DNA from: Hyphomicrobiales bacterium
GTDB taxonomy: Bacteria; Pseudomonadota; Alphaproteobacteria; Rhizobiales; Beijerinckiaceae
Assembly: GCA_019247605.1 (NCBI GenBank)
Contig: JAFBAS010000006.1
Location: 31,855-95,854, forward strand
Reading direction: 5' to 3'
DNA length: 64,000 bases
Of the stretch, positions 9,419 through 16,246 are shown piece after piece. The notes below the pieces were generated by a model. It searched no databases and was not told where the DNA came from. It saw only the letters and a program-made list of their open reading frames with translations. The translations under genes were made by a program, and so were the position numbers. Positions within the stretch are counted from its first letter, which is position 1. Each line of letters starts with the position of its first letter.

Positions 9419-10255
9419 ATGGTGGCTGAACCGGCGAGGCTCACCGACGCTCCTGCCCTGGAAGAGGAGACGAGTGCTCCCACTCTCAGGCTGCGGGTCG
9501 ATCGCGTGACCCATCAATTCGGCCCTAACCTCGTTCTCGACGACGTCACGCTCGAAATCGCGCCCGGCGAGGTGCTGGCTCTGGTCGGCCCTTCAGGCTG
9601 CGGGAAATCCACGCTTCTCAACATTCTGGGCGGGCTTCTGCTTCCCACGAAAGGGGGCGTTCTCATTCATGGCGAGCCGCGTCCCGATTGCCTCAACGCC
9701 CTCACCTACGTGTTTCAGGATTTTGCGCTTTTGCCTTGGCGCACAGTTGCCGGGAATATCTCGCTCGTCCTCGAAGACAAGTTGCGCGACGAGAAGGCCC
9801 GACGCGAGCGCATCAGCGAGATGCTTCGCCTCACGGGCCTCGAGAACTTCGCCCACGCCTATCCCAAACAGCTTTCGGGCGGCATGCGCCAGCGCGTCGG
9901 AATCGCGCGTGCGCTCGCGGTGCGCCCCGCCTGTCTCTTCATGGACGAGCCGCTTTCGGCGCTCGATGCGCAAACCCGCGCCTTACTACTCGAGGAATTC
10001 GCATTGCTGATTGCGCGGGCCGCCATCACCACGGTCTACGTCACCCACAACCTCAACGAAGCTGTGCGTCTCGCAAACCGGGTCGTGGTCCTTTCGCGGC
10101 GCCCCGGCCGCATCAAGGCGATCGTCGACATCGATCGGCCGGCCGAGTTGCGCCGGGAGGACGACCCCGAGCTTCTCGTCGCGGAAAAAACGCTCTGGTC
10201 GATGATCCGCGACGAGGCGAGCGCGGCTGACAGGGAGCTCGAGGATGCGCGATGA
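9419..10255 (+). CDS. ABC transporter ATPase, nitrate/sulfonate/taurine (SsuB/TauB) type
   Basis: Cytoplasmic ATPase of 278 residues. Walker A is GPSGCGKST, the signature LSGGMRQRVGIARAL, and Walker B CLFMDEPLSALDAQTR. The order of these and the VYVTHNLNEAVRLANRVVVLS segment fit the SsuB/TauB/NrtD group, which serves importers for alkanesulfonates, taurine, nitrate or thiamine precursors. The gene overlaps a permease of the same type by 11 bases. No periplasmic binding protein of this family (SsuA/TauA-like) is adjacent, so the substrate is unknown. Confidence 0.9.
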   Translation: MVAEPARLTDAPALEEETSAPTLRLRVDRVTHQFGPNLVLDDVTLEIAPGEVLALVGPSGCGKSTLLNILGGLLLPTKGGVLIHGEPRPDCLNALTYVFQDFALLPWRTVAGNISLVLEDKLRDEKARRERISEMLRLTGLENFAHAYPKQLSGGMRQRVGIARALAVRPACLFMDEPLSALDAQTRALLLEEFALLIARAAITTVYVTHNLNEAVRLANRVVVLSRRPGRIKAIVDIDRPAELRREDDPELLVAEKTLWSMIRDEASAADRELEDAR

Positions 10256-11033
10256 AACGCTCGTGCCCTTACGGGCGGCAAGCTTCTCGCCTCGCAACCG
10301 TCCCTGGGCCGGGGCCGCGACGCTCGCGGTCGTCATCATTATCTGGCAGGCTGGCTCTTCGGCAGGGCTCATATCCGAGCTCTTCTTGCCTTCACCCGTT
10401 GCCGTTGGATGGGCGCTGTGGCGGCTGGCGCTCTCGGGTGATCTGTGGGCAAATCTCCTCGCCTCTTTTGTGCGACTTGCGGTCGGCTGGACGCTGGGCA
10501 CCGCCGTCGGTGTCGCGTTGGGCTTCGCGGTCGGCATGTTCACCTTGGTGCGCTCCCCCGTCCTCGCCCTCGTCTCGGCTCTCTTCCCCATTCCGAAGAT
10601 CGCGCTCGTGCCCTTGTTCATCATTTGGTTCGGCATCGGGGAAGGTTCGAAATTTGCGACGCTCGCCATCGGGGTTCTTTTTCCGACCGTAATCAGCACC
10701 TATTCGGGCATCGACAATGTGCAGCGTAACCTCATTGCGATGGGCCAGAGCTTCAATCTCTCGACATGGTCGATCGTCCGCAAGATCGTGTTGCCTGGCG
10801 CGCTACCTTCGGTGCTTGCGGGGTTCCGCATCACGATTTCGGTCGCGATAATCCTGCTCGTCGCGGCCGAGATGATTGGCGCCGACAGCGGCATCGGTGC
10901 CTTCATACTTTCGGCCGGCAATCTCTATCGCACCGACGACCTCATCGCGGGCGTGGTGATCTTGTCTCTGATGGGGCTCTCGCTCGCGGCGATCTTGACG
11001 CGCGTGGAACGGGCCGTCTTCTCGTGGCGATAG
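10245..11033 (+). CDS. ABC transporter permease, SsuC/TauC type
   Basis: Inner-membrane permease of 262 residues, the usual SsuC/TauC length. It shows the LFLPSPVAVGWALWRL segment that follows the first helix in this family and the conserved FPIPKIALVPLFIIWFGIGE motif. It is translationally coupled to the ATPase just upstream. The next gene encodes a NIPSNAP protein, not a binding protein, so the transporter is either incomplete here or uses a binding protein encoded elsewhere. Confidence 0.9.
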   Translation: MRDETLVPLRAASFSPRNRPWAGAATLAVVIIIWQAGSSAGLISELFLPSPVAVGWALWRLALSGDLWANLLASFVRLAVGWTLGTAVGVALGFAVGMFTLVRSPVLALVSALFPIPKIALVPLFIIWFGIGEGSKFATLAIGVLFPTVISTYSGIDNVQRNLIAMGQSFNLSTWSIVRKIVLPGALPSVLAGFRITISVAIILLVAAEMIGADSGIGAFILSAGNLYRTDDLIAGVVILSLMGLSLAAILTRVERAVFSWR

Positions 11034-11143
11034 TACATTTGGGCGCACGCAGCTCGCAAAGACGCAGGATGGTGTACGTCTCAGTTGACATTATTCTCCT
11101 GGCGCGACCCTTAGGGTGAAACGGCCCATGGAGGAAACCCAAG

Positions 11144-11755
11144 ATGCTCTATGAATTCGCCAAGCTCACCTTGCAGATCGGCGCGACGCCCAAGGCGCTC
11201 CCTGGCATCAAGGCTTACGTGGAAGACGGGGAGGCCAGGGGGACGCTTCTCGGCTGCTGGGCATCAGAGATCGGCGAACTCAACAAAGTCGCCGTGCTGC
11301 GCGGCTTTTCGGATGGGGAGGCGCTTCGGGCCGAGCGCAAGCGCACTTTGGAAAGCCGCAACCCGTTCGGTTGCCGCGATTTCCTCATGCATCTTGAAAC
11401 GGACAGCTACGCACCCTTCCCCGACCTGCCGTCGATTGAAACCGGCGCCTTCGGCCCTGTCTACGAAATCCGATCCTACATCATGAAACCTGGCGTTCTT
11501 CCGGATGTCGTCGCCTCTTGGCGCGCTGCACTACCCGCGCGCCTCAAGCTCTCGCGAAACCTCATTGTGATGCACACCATCGAAGGACCTGCGCGCCTCA
11601 CCCACATCTGGCCCTATTCGAGCTTGGAACAACGCGCCGAAATCCGCGGCAAAGCTGTGCAGATGGGGGTCTGGCCCCCGAAGGGTGGGGCGGATCATCT
11701 TGCCGTCATGGCCAATGGAATCTGGCTGCCCACCGAAATCTCGCCCTTAAAATGA
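11144..11755 (+). CDS. NIPSNAP family protein, two-domain
   Basis: A 203-residue protein built of two NIPSNAP-like ferredoxin-fold halves. The second half is the clearer one, with the diagnostic YEIRSYIMKPG at about residues 106-116 and a THIWPYSSLEQR segment. NIPSNAP proteins in bacteria have no firmly established biochemical role; they are often found beside catabolic or transport genes. No signal peptide is seen, so it should be cytoplasmic. The start is ATG at 11144 with GGAGGAA about ten bases before it. It may belong with the SsuBC-like pair 110 bases upstream. Confidence 0.85.
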   Translation: MLYEFAKLTLQIGATPKALPGIKAYVEDGEARGTLLGCWASEIGELNKVAVLRGFSDGEALRAERKRTLESRNPFGCRDFLMHLETDSYAPFPDLPSIETGAFGPVYEIRSYIMKPGVLPDVVASWRAALPARLKLSRNLIVMHTIEGPARLTHIWPYSSLEQRAEIRGKAVQMGVWPPKGGADHLAVMANGIWLPTEISPLK

Positions 11756-11939
11756 CGCTAGTCGAATAGGGAGCTCGTTCGGCGCGGCAATGCTCGGTGG
11801 CTCGCTCGGCCTCGTCATATGTGGGCTCGCATGGGCGGTACCCCGAAACGCGTTTGGCGTATTCCTCTATCTAGCTAGTCCCGAGCTTCGCAATTTTTGG
11901 CCTGGCGACCATCATAACGTTCGCGCATGGAAGCCTGGT

Positions 11940-11968
11940 TTGACAAATATCGTGAGCACAGCTACTCG
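11940..11968 (+). promoter_or_regulatory. Candidate promoter of rplU-rpmA
   Basis: A perfect TTGACA at 11940-11945 is followed after 17 bases by TACTCG at 11963-11968. It would give a leader of about 140 bases. The -10 is only a partial match to TATAAT, so this is a candidate. Confidence 0.4.
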
Positions 11969-11976
11969 AACCCAAC

Positions 11977-11996
11977 GGCGCGGGGAGACCCGCGCC
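11977..11996 (+). promoter_or_regulatory. Stable hairpin with GNRA-type loop in the rplU leader
   Basis: GGCGCGGG (11977-11984) pairs perfectly with CCCGCGCC (11989-11996) around a GAGA tetraloop. It would lie near the 5' end of the rplU transcript if the promoter candidate is right. A role in L21 autoregulation is possible but is not shown by the sequence. Confidence 0.45.
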
Positions 11997-12116
11997 CTCT
12001 GCGTTTCCGGGACAGTCGGCGGGACGCCCTGATCGTTCGGATCGCTTTTTCGCAATCGACTGCCAAGAAGCCGGTGGGCGCTTAGCCCCTCGCCGGGCCG
12101 AACACGGGAGAAAACG

Positions 12117-12944
12117 ATGTTCGCAGTCATAAAGACCGGTGGCAAGCAATACCGCGTGGCCGCTGGAGACACGATCACCGTCGAGAAATTGGCGGGCGAA
12201 CCTGGCCAGATCATCGCCTTCGAGCAGGTGCTGATGCTCGTCAATGGGGCGACGACGGAAATCGGCGTGCCTGCCGTCGCGGGTGCAACGGTCGCGGGTG
12301 AGCTCGTCGAGCAGACGCGAGGCGCGAAGGTGATCGCTTTCAAAAAGCGCCGACGCAAGAACTCGCGCCGTAAGCGCGGGCATCGCCAGGATCTCACGGT
12401 CGTCAAGATCACCGAGATTCTCACCGGCGGCGCCAAACCCACCCTACAGGCGAGGACGAACCGGCCTGCTGCCGGACCTCGGGAGCACGGGGTGGAGGCA
12501 GACGAAGCGGCACCGGACGCCGCCAAAGCCGAGAAGACCTCGAAACCGAAGATCAAGAAGGTTGAGGACAGGTCCCATGGCGAGGCCGAGCCACAAGCTC
12601 CCGCGCAAGCCGATCCACATAACCGTGCGGGAATTGCAACCAATTCCGCGACGGCCCTCGAGGCAGCCAAGGCTAAGGGCATCGATACCGAGACGTTCCA
12701 ACCTCTCGAGCAGCCGATTGGCAAACCCGACGATCTCAAGCTGATCTCGGGCGTCGGTCCCGCAATTGAAAAGAAGCTGAACGCCGCCGGCGTTTGGCAC
12801 TATTGGCAAGTGAAGGCTTTCTCTGATGAGGATATCGCAAAGGTCGAGCAGCAGGCCGGCGCCAAGGGCCGCGCGCATCGTGACGATTGGAGGGGACAGG
12901 CCGCCGATCTGATGGCCGGCAAGGAACCGCGGCCCAAATCTTGA
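12117..12944 (+). CDS. rplU: 50S ribosomal protein L21 with long C-terminal helix-hairpin-helix extension
   Basis: Residues 1 to about 105 are a standard bL21 (MFAVIKTGGKQYRVAAGD at the start, HRQDLTVVKITEI at the end), which binds 23S rRNA. The protein then continues to 275 residues. A charged, Ala/Lys/Pro-rich linker (about 106-200) leads to a compact domain with LKLISGVGPAIEKKLNAAGV, a helix-hairpin-helix-type motif (about 203-270). Similar tails on L21 occur in related alphaproteobacteria, and the same kind of domain is fused to other proteins there, but its role is unclear. The gene is followed after 63 bases by rpmA, the usual partner. Confidence 0.95.
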   Translation: MFAVIKTGGKQYRVAAGDTITVEKLAGEPGQIIAFEQVLMLVNGATTEIGVPAVAGATVAGELVEQTRGAKVIAFKKRRRKNSRRKRGHRQDLTVVKITEILTGGAKPTLQARTNRPAAGPREHGVEADEAAPDAAKAEKTSKPKIKKVEDRSHGEAEPQAPAQADPHNRAGIATNSATALEAAKAKGIDTETFQPLEQPIGKPDDLKLISGVGPAIEKKLNAAGVWHYWQVKAFSDEDIAKVEQQAGAKGRAHRDDWRGQAADLMAGKEPRPKS

Positions 12945-13007
12945 TTTGCCGCTCTGACGTGTATCATTGAGGCCGCTAGCCGGCCAGGATCGAGACAGGA
13001 GCAATAC

Positions 13008-13274
13008 ATGGCTCATAAGAAAGCAGGCGGTTCGTCGCGCAACGGGCGCGATTCGGAATCGAAACGCCTCGGTGTGAAGAAGTTTGGCGGAGAAGACGTG
13101 GTCGCCGGCAATATCATCGTGCGCCAGCGTGGCACCAAAGTGCATCCAGGGGCCAATGTTGGCGTCGCCAAGGACCATACGCTCTTTGCGCTCACATCGG
13201 GACGCGTAAGCTTCGCCATCAAACGCGGCCGCTCGACAGTTGCCGTGATTGGCGCCCCCCGAGCGGCCGAATAA
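13008..13274 (+). CDS. rpmA: 50S ribosomal protein L27
   Basis: Protein bL27 of 88 residues, starting [16 protein letters not shown], the N-terminal tail that reaches the peptidyl-transferase centre. The sequence needs no N-terminal cleavage signal, as expected outside the Firmicutes. It is the second gene of the rplU-rpmA operon and is followed by an intrinsic terminator. The start has AGGAGCAAT just upstream. Confidence 0.97.
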   Translation: MAHKKAGGSSRNGRDSESKRLGVKKFGGEDVVAGNIIVRQRGTKVHPGANVGVAKDHTLFALTSGRVSFAIKRGRSTVAVIGAPRAAE

Positions 13275-13360
13275 CCGGCAGACCTCATGTCCGCCGGCCC
13301 GTCGAACCGGGACCTGGCGGAGAGGAGCAAGGCTCGATTGGAGCCAAGGCCCAAGCCAGG

Positions 13361-13395
13361 AAGGGATCGACGGTAAACCGTCGATCCCTTTTTGC
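13361..13395 (+). terminator. Rho-independent terminator of rplU-rpmA
   Basis: A perfect 13-base-pair stem (13361-13373 with 13378-13390), four-base loop and T-rich tail follow rpmA. The 3' side of the stem ends only about 17 bases before the next start codon, so the acetyltransferase gene probably needs read-through or its own promoter. Confidence 0.85.
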
Positions 13396-13407
13396 TTGGA
13401 GCTCCCG

Positions 13408-13962
13408 ATGACTGCGGAGACTTTCTCGAGCCCAATCGTGACCGAGCGCCTGATTCTGCAACCCGTGCAGAACGATCTCGCGCAAAATCTCTTCGATCAC
13501 ATCAATGATTGGGAGGTGTTGCGCTGGCTCGCATCCCCACCCTGGCCCTACACGCTGCGCGACATGCACGAGTGGATCGCGCGCTCAAATGCGGCGCGTG
13601 CGGCGGGGCGGGACGCCGATTATGCGATCATCCTCGATGGTGCGCCCATTGGCGCGATCGGCATTACGGGACGTAACACCGGTCCGGCGCTCGGATATTG
13701 GCTGGCACGGCCCTTCTGGGGTCAAGGCTTCATGAGCGAGGCCGCGGCCGCGCTCCTCACCCAAATGTTTGCGAGCGGGGAGAGGTTCGTCGCCTGCGGG
13801 CTTCTCGCGGGTAATACGGCATCCTTGCGCATCCAGGAGAAGCTCGGCTTTCGCGTGGTGAACGAGCGTTATATTCACGCAAGGCCCCATGGCCGTCCCA
13901 TGCCGCACATGGATACCGTGCTCGGACGCGTTCATTGGTTGCAATCGCGACGCGCAGCTTGA
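13408..13962 (+). CDS. GNAT family N-acetyltransferase (RimJ/RimL-like)
   Basis: A 184-residue acetyl-CoA-dependent acetyltransferase of the RimJ/RimL/SpeG group. It opens with the usual IVTERLILQPV strand, has SEAAAALL in the acetyl-CoA loop region and AGNTASLRIQEKLGFRVV near the C-terminus, all typical of this group. The ATG at 13408 has GGAG five bases upstream; the frame is open further but enters the terminator. An acetyltransferase right after rpmA is a common arrangement in Hyphomicrobiales, where obgE and proB usually follow; here they do not. The acceptor is unknown. Confidence 0.87.
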   Translation: MTAETFSSPIVTERLILQPVQNDLAQNLFDHINDWEVLRWLASPPWPYTLRDMHEWIARSNAARAAGRDADYAIILDGAPIGAIGITGRNTGPALGYWLARPFWGQGFMSEAAAALLTQMFASGERFVACGLLAGNTASLRIQEKLGFRVVNERYIHARPHGRPMPHMDTVLGRVHWLQSRRAA

Positions 13963-14077
13963 CCGGTCTGGCATATTCGTTTGACCGAGCCGAGTGGAGC
14001 CAGCCGAGTGGCCTCAGCAGTGCAGCCATGCACGCGCCTGATTCGCCCCACGCGCGCATGAGCTTAGAGATGGATTC

Positions 14078-15331
14078 ATGGCCGAGGTGAGCATCCGAAC
14101 CCGTATGGTTGCCGAAACCGGCGGGCGGAGGCCCGCAAAAGGACTCGCGCTGGGAGTGCTCCTCGCGGTGAGCTTTTCGCATCTGATGAACGACCTCGTG
14201 CAGTCGCTCATTCCCGCCATTTACCCGATTCTGAAATCCTCCTTCGATCTGGATTTCGGGCAAATCGGCCTGATCACGCTCGTCTTCCAACTCACGGCCT
14301 CGTTGCTCCAACCCGTGGTCGGCCTCTACACGGATCGTCGGCCGATGCCCTTCTCGCTCGCGATCGGCATGGGCTTCTCGCTTTCGGGGCTCGTTCTCCT
14401 CGCTTTCGCTTGGAATTTCCCAATTTTGCTGATCGCGGTTGGTCTCGTGGGGTGCGGCTCCTCGGTTTTCCACCCGGAATCTTCGCGAGTCGCCCGCATG
14501 GCTTCAGGCGGCCGCCACGGGCTCGCGCAGTCTCTCTTCCAGGTCGGCGGCAACACAGGCGCGGCGCTCGGGCCCCCACTCGCCGCCCTCATTGTCCTGC
14601 CCCATGGTCAGCATAGCGTGGCTTGGTTCTCTGTCGCTGCGCTGATGGGGATCGCCGTCCTCTATCGCGTCGGCGTCTGGTATCGGGCGCGGCGCCTGGC
14701 GACCACGGGCACGAGCCGCGTCGCGCTGCCATCGCCGCTCCTCTCCTCACGCAAGCTCACGGTCTCGGCGCTCATCCTCACGGCGCTGATGTTCTCGAAA
14801 GCTTTCTACACCGCAAGCTTCACGAGCTATTACACGTTCTATTTAATCGACAAATTTCATGTGAGCGTGCGAGAATCTCAATTCTATCTCTTCCTGTTTT
14901 CGGCGGCCGTCGCAGCAGGCGCCTTGATCGGCGGCCCGGTCGGCGACCGCTTCGGCCGAAAATTCGTGATCTGGTTTTCCATCCTCGGCGTCTTTCCTTT
15001 CACTTTCGCCTTGCCGCACGCCAATCTCTTATGGACGGCCATCCTCACGGTGCCCATCGGGATGATCATGGCGTCGGCGTTCTCGGCGATACTCGTCTAT
15101 GCACAAGAGCTCGTCCCTGGAAGGATCGGCACGGTATCCGGCGTTTTCTTCGGCGTCGCCTTCGGGCTCGGCGGGTTGGGCGCAGGCGTTCTCGGCGCGC
15201 TCGCGGATCGGACGAGCATCGGGTTTATCTACGACGTGTGCGCTTATCTGCCCTTGATCGGACTATTGGCCGCGTTCCTCCCCAATCACCAGCCCCTTAA
15301 CAATCGTCAAAGTGCGGCGACCGTCCCGTAA
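14078..15331 (+). CDS. MFS transporter, fosmidomycin-resistance (Fsr) type
   Basis: Inner-membrane carrier of 417 residues with about twelve helices. The FSHLMNDLVQSLIPAIYPIL motif in the first helix, GLITLVFQLTASLLQP in the second, and CGSSVFHPESSRVA mark the Fsr subfamily, whose E. coli member exports fosmidomycin. The physiological substrate is usually unknown. The gene stands alone after the acetyltransferase and may share no operon with it, as 115 bases separate them. Confidence 0.87.
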   Translation: MAEVSIRTRMVAETGGRRPAKGLALGVLLAVSFSHLMNDLVQSLIPAIYPILKSSFDLDFGQIGLITLVFQLTASLLQPVVGLYTDRRPMPFSLAIGMGFSLSGLVLLAFAWNFPILLIAVGLVGCGSSVFHPESSRVARMASGGRHGLAQSLFQVGGNTGAALGPPLAALIVLPHGQHSVAWFSVAALMGIAVLYRVGVWYRARRLATTGTSRVALPSPLLSSRKLTVSALILTALMFSKAFYTASFTSYYTFYLIDKFHVSVRESQFYLFLFSAAVAAGALIGGPVGDRFGRKFVIWFSILGVFPFTFALPHANLLWTAILTVPIGMIMASAFSAILVYAQELVPGRIGTVSGVFFGVAFGLGGLGAGVLGALADRTSIGFIYDVCAYLPLIGLLAAFLPNHQPLNNRQSAATVP

Positions 15332-15404
15332 AAAATCACATTTGCGTGGCATTTTCGTCGTGGAGCGCGGGACGAAGGAATTCCGCGGGATGAAGATGAT
15401 CAAA

Positions 15405-15430
15405 GGAACGGATGAAACGCTCCGCGCGTT
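15405..15430 (+). promoter_or_regulatory. EcfG-type general-stress promoter of the trehalose operon
   Basis: GGAAC at 15405-15409, a 17-base spacer and CGTT at 15427-15430 match exactly the GGAAC-N16/17-CGTT consensus of alphaproteobacterial EcfG sigma factors. The -10 ends 46 bases before the otsB ATG, leaving a normal leader. PhyR, which turns on EcfG, is encoded in the same window. Confidence 0.75.
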
Positions 15431-15475
15431 AAACGGAGCGCAATTGCGAACAGCGATTGTGAAGACGGAGGGTCG

Positions 15476-16246
15476 ATGCCGAGCACCAGCGCGGATGAAT
15501 TTCAAGACGGGCTGAAAATCGAGCGTACCGCGCTTTTCCTCGACGTCGACGGGACGCTCCTTGATCTCGCGCCTCGTCCCGGCGCGGTTTTCGTTCCCCC
15601 TTCGCTTATCGATTCGCTCGCCAGGGCAGACGATGCGCTTGGTGGCGCGCTCGCTCTCGTCAGCGGACGGTCGATCGACGATCTCGACCGCCTTTTCGCG
15701 CCCCTCCAGCTTCGCGCGAGCGGGGTTCATGGTGCCCAGACACGCTTCTCGCCGAACAAGCCGAAAGAAGCGGACGAAGAGGCTGAGGGTTTGCCGCGCC
15801 AGCTATGGATGGCACTCACGGAGGTGCTCTTCGATTTTCCAGGCACTTTCGCCGAAAACAAGCGCTATAGCTTTGCCGTGCATTACCGGACCGTGCCCAT
15901 GTTGAAGCCGCGGTTGCGGGAGGCTCTCCAATGCTTGTTGGCCAGCTACGCCGCTCTCCAGCTCGACATGATTCACGGACACAGCGTTTTCGAGATCAAG
16001 CCGCGCGGTTTCGACAAGGGCAAGGCGATCGATCGCTTTATCTCGCGCGAGCCATTTCGCGGCCGCATACCCATTTTCGTCGGTGATGACGCGACGGACG
16101 AATCGGGCTTTGCCGCAGTCGTGAGTCACGGCGGTCGCGCCTTCTCGGTCGGCCGCGAAAGGCCGGGAGCGAGCTTTGTTTTTCCCGCGCCAGAAAATGT
16201 ACGTTGCTGGCTTGCCCGGTTCGGCCAGCGACGAGGCTCGACATGA
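15476..16246 (+). CDS. otsB: Trehalose-6-phosphate phosphatase
   Basis: Cytoplasmic HAD-superfamily phosphatase of 256 residues that removes phosphate from trehalose-6-phosphate, the last step of the OtsAB pathway. The nucleophile motif is LDVDGTLLD (Asp23 and Asp25), followed by VSGRSIDDL, the KPRGFDKGKAI motif and the Mg-binding FVGDDATDE. The length is normal. It is the first gene of the operon otsB - GH15 - otsA and overlaps the GH15 start by ATGA. The promoter 46 bases upstream looks stress-controlled, consistent with trehalose acting as a protectant. Confidence 0.95.
   Translation: MPSTSADEFQDGLKIERTALFLDVDGTLLDLAPRPGAVFVPPSLIDSLARADDALGGALALVSGRSIDDLDRLFAPLQLRASGVHGAQTRFSPNKPKEADEEAEGLPRQLWMALTEVLFDFPGTFAENKRYSFAVHYRTVPMLKPRLREALQCLLASYAALQLDMIHGHSVFEIKPRGFDKGKAIDRFISREPFRGRIPIFVGDDATDESGFAAVVSHGGRAFSVGRERPGASFVFPAPENVRCWLARFGQRRGST

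Larger units (their letters stand above)
11756..12116. other. Intergenic region and leader of the rplU-rpmA operon
   Basis: This 361-base gap holds the rplU promoter candidate (11940-11968) and a structured leader (hairpin at 11977-11996, then a GGCG-GGA-CGCC stem-loop near 12012-12022 and a run of five T near 12046). A short open frame at 11790-12032 has no recognisable protein features and I do not call it. Confidence 0.5.

Noticed and set aside
11790..12032. Possible 80-codon gene before rplU
   Set aside because: No ribosome binding site or protein-like pattern, and it covers the rplU promoter and leader hairpin.
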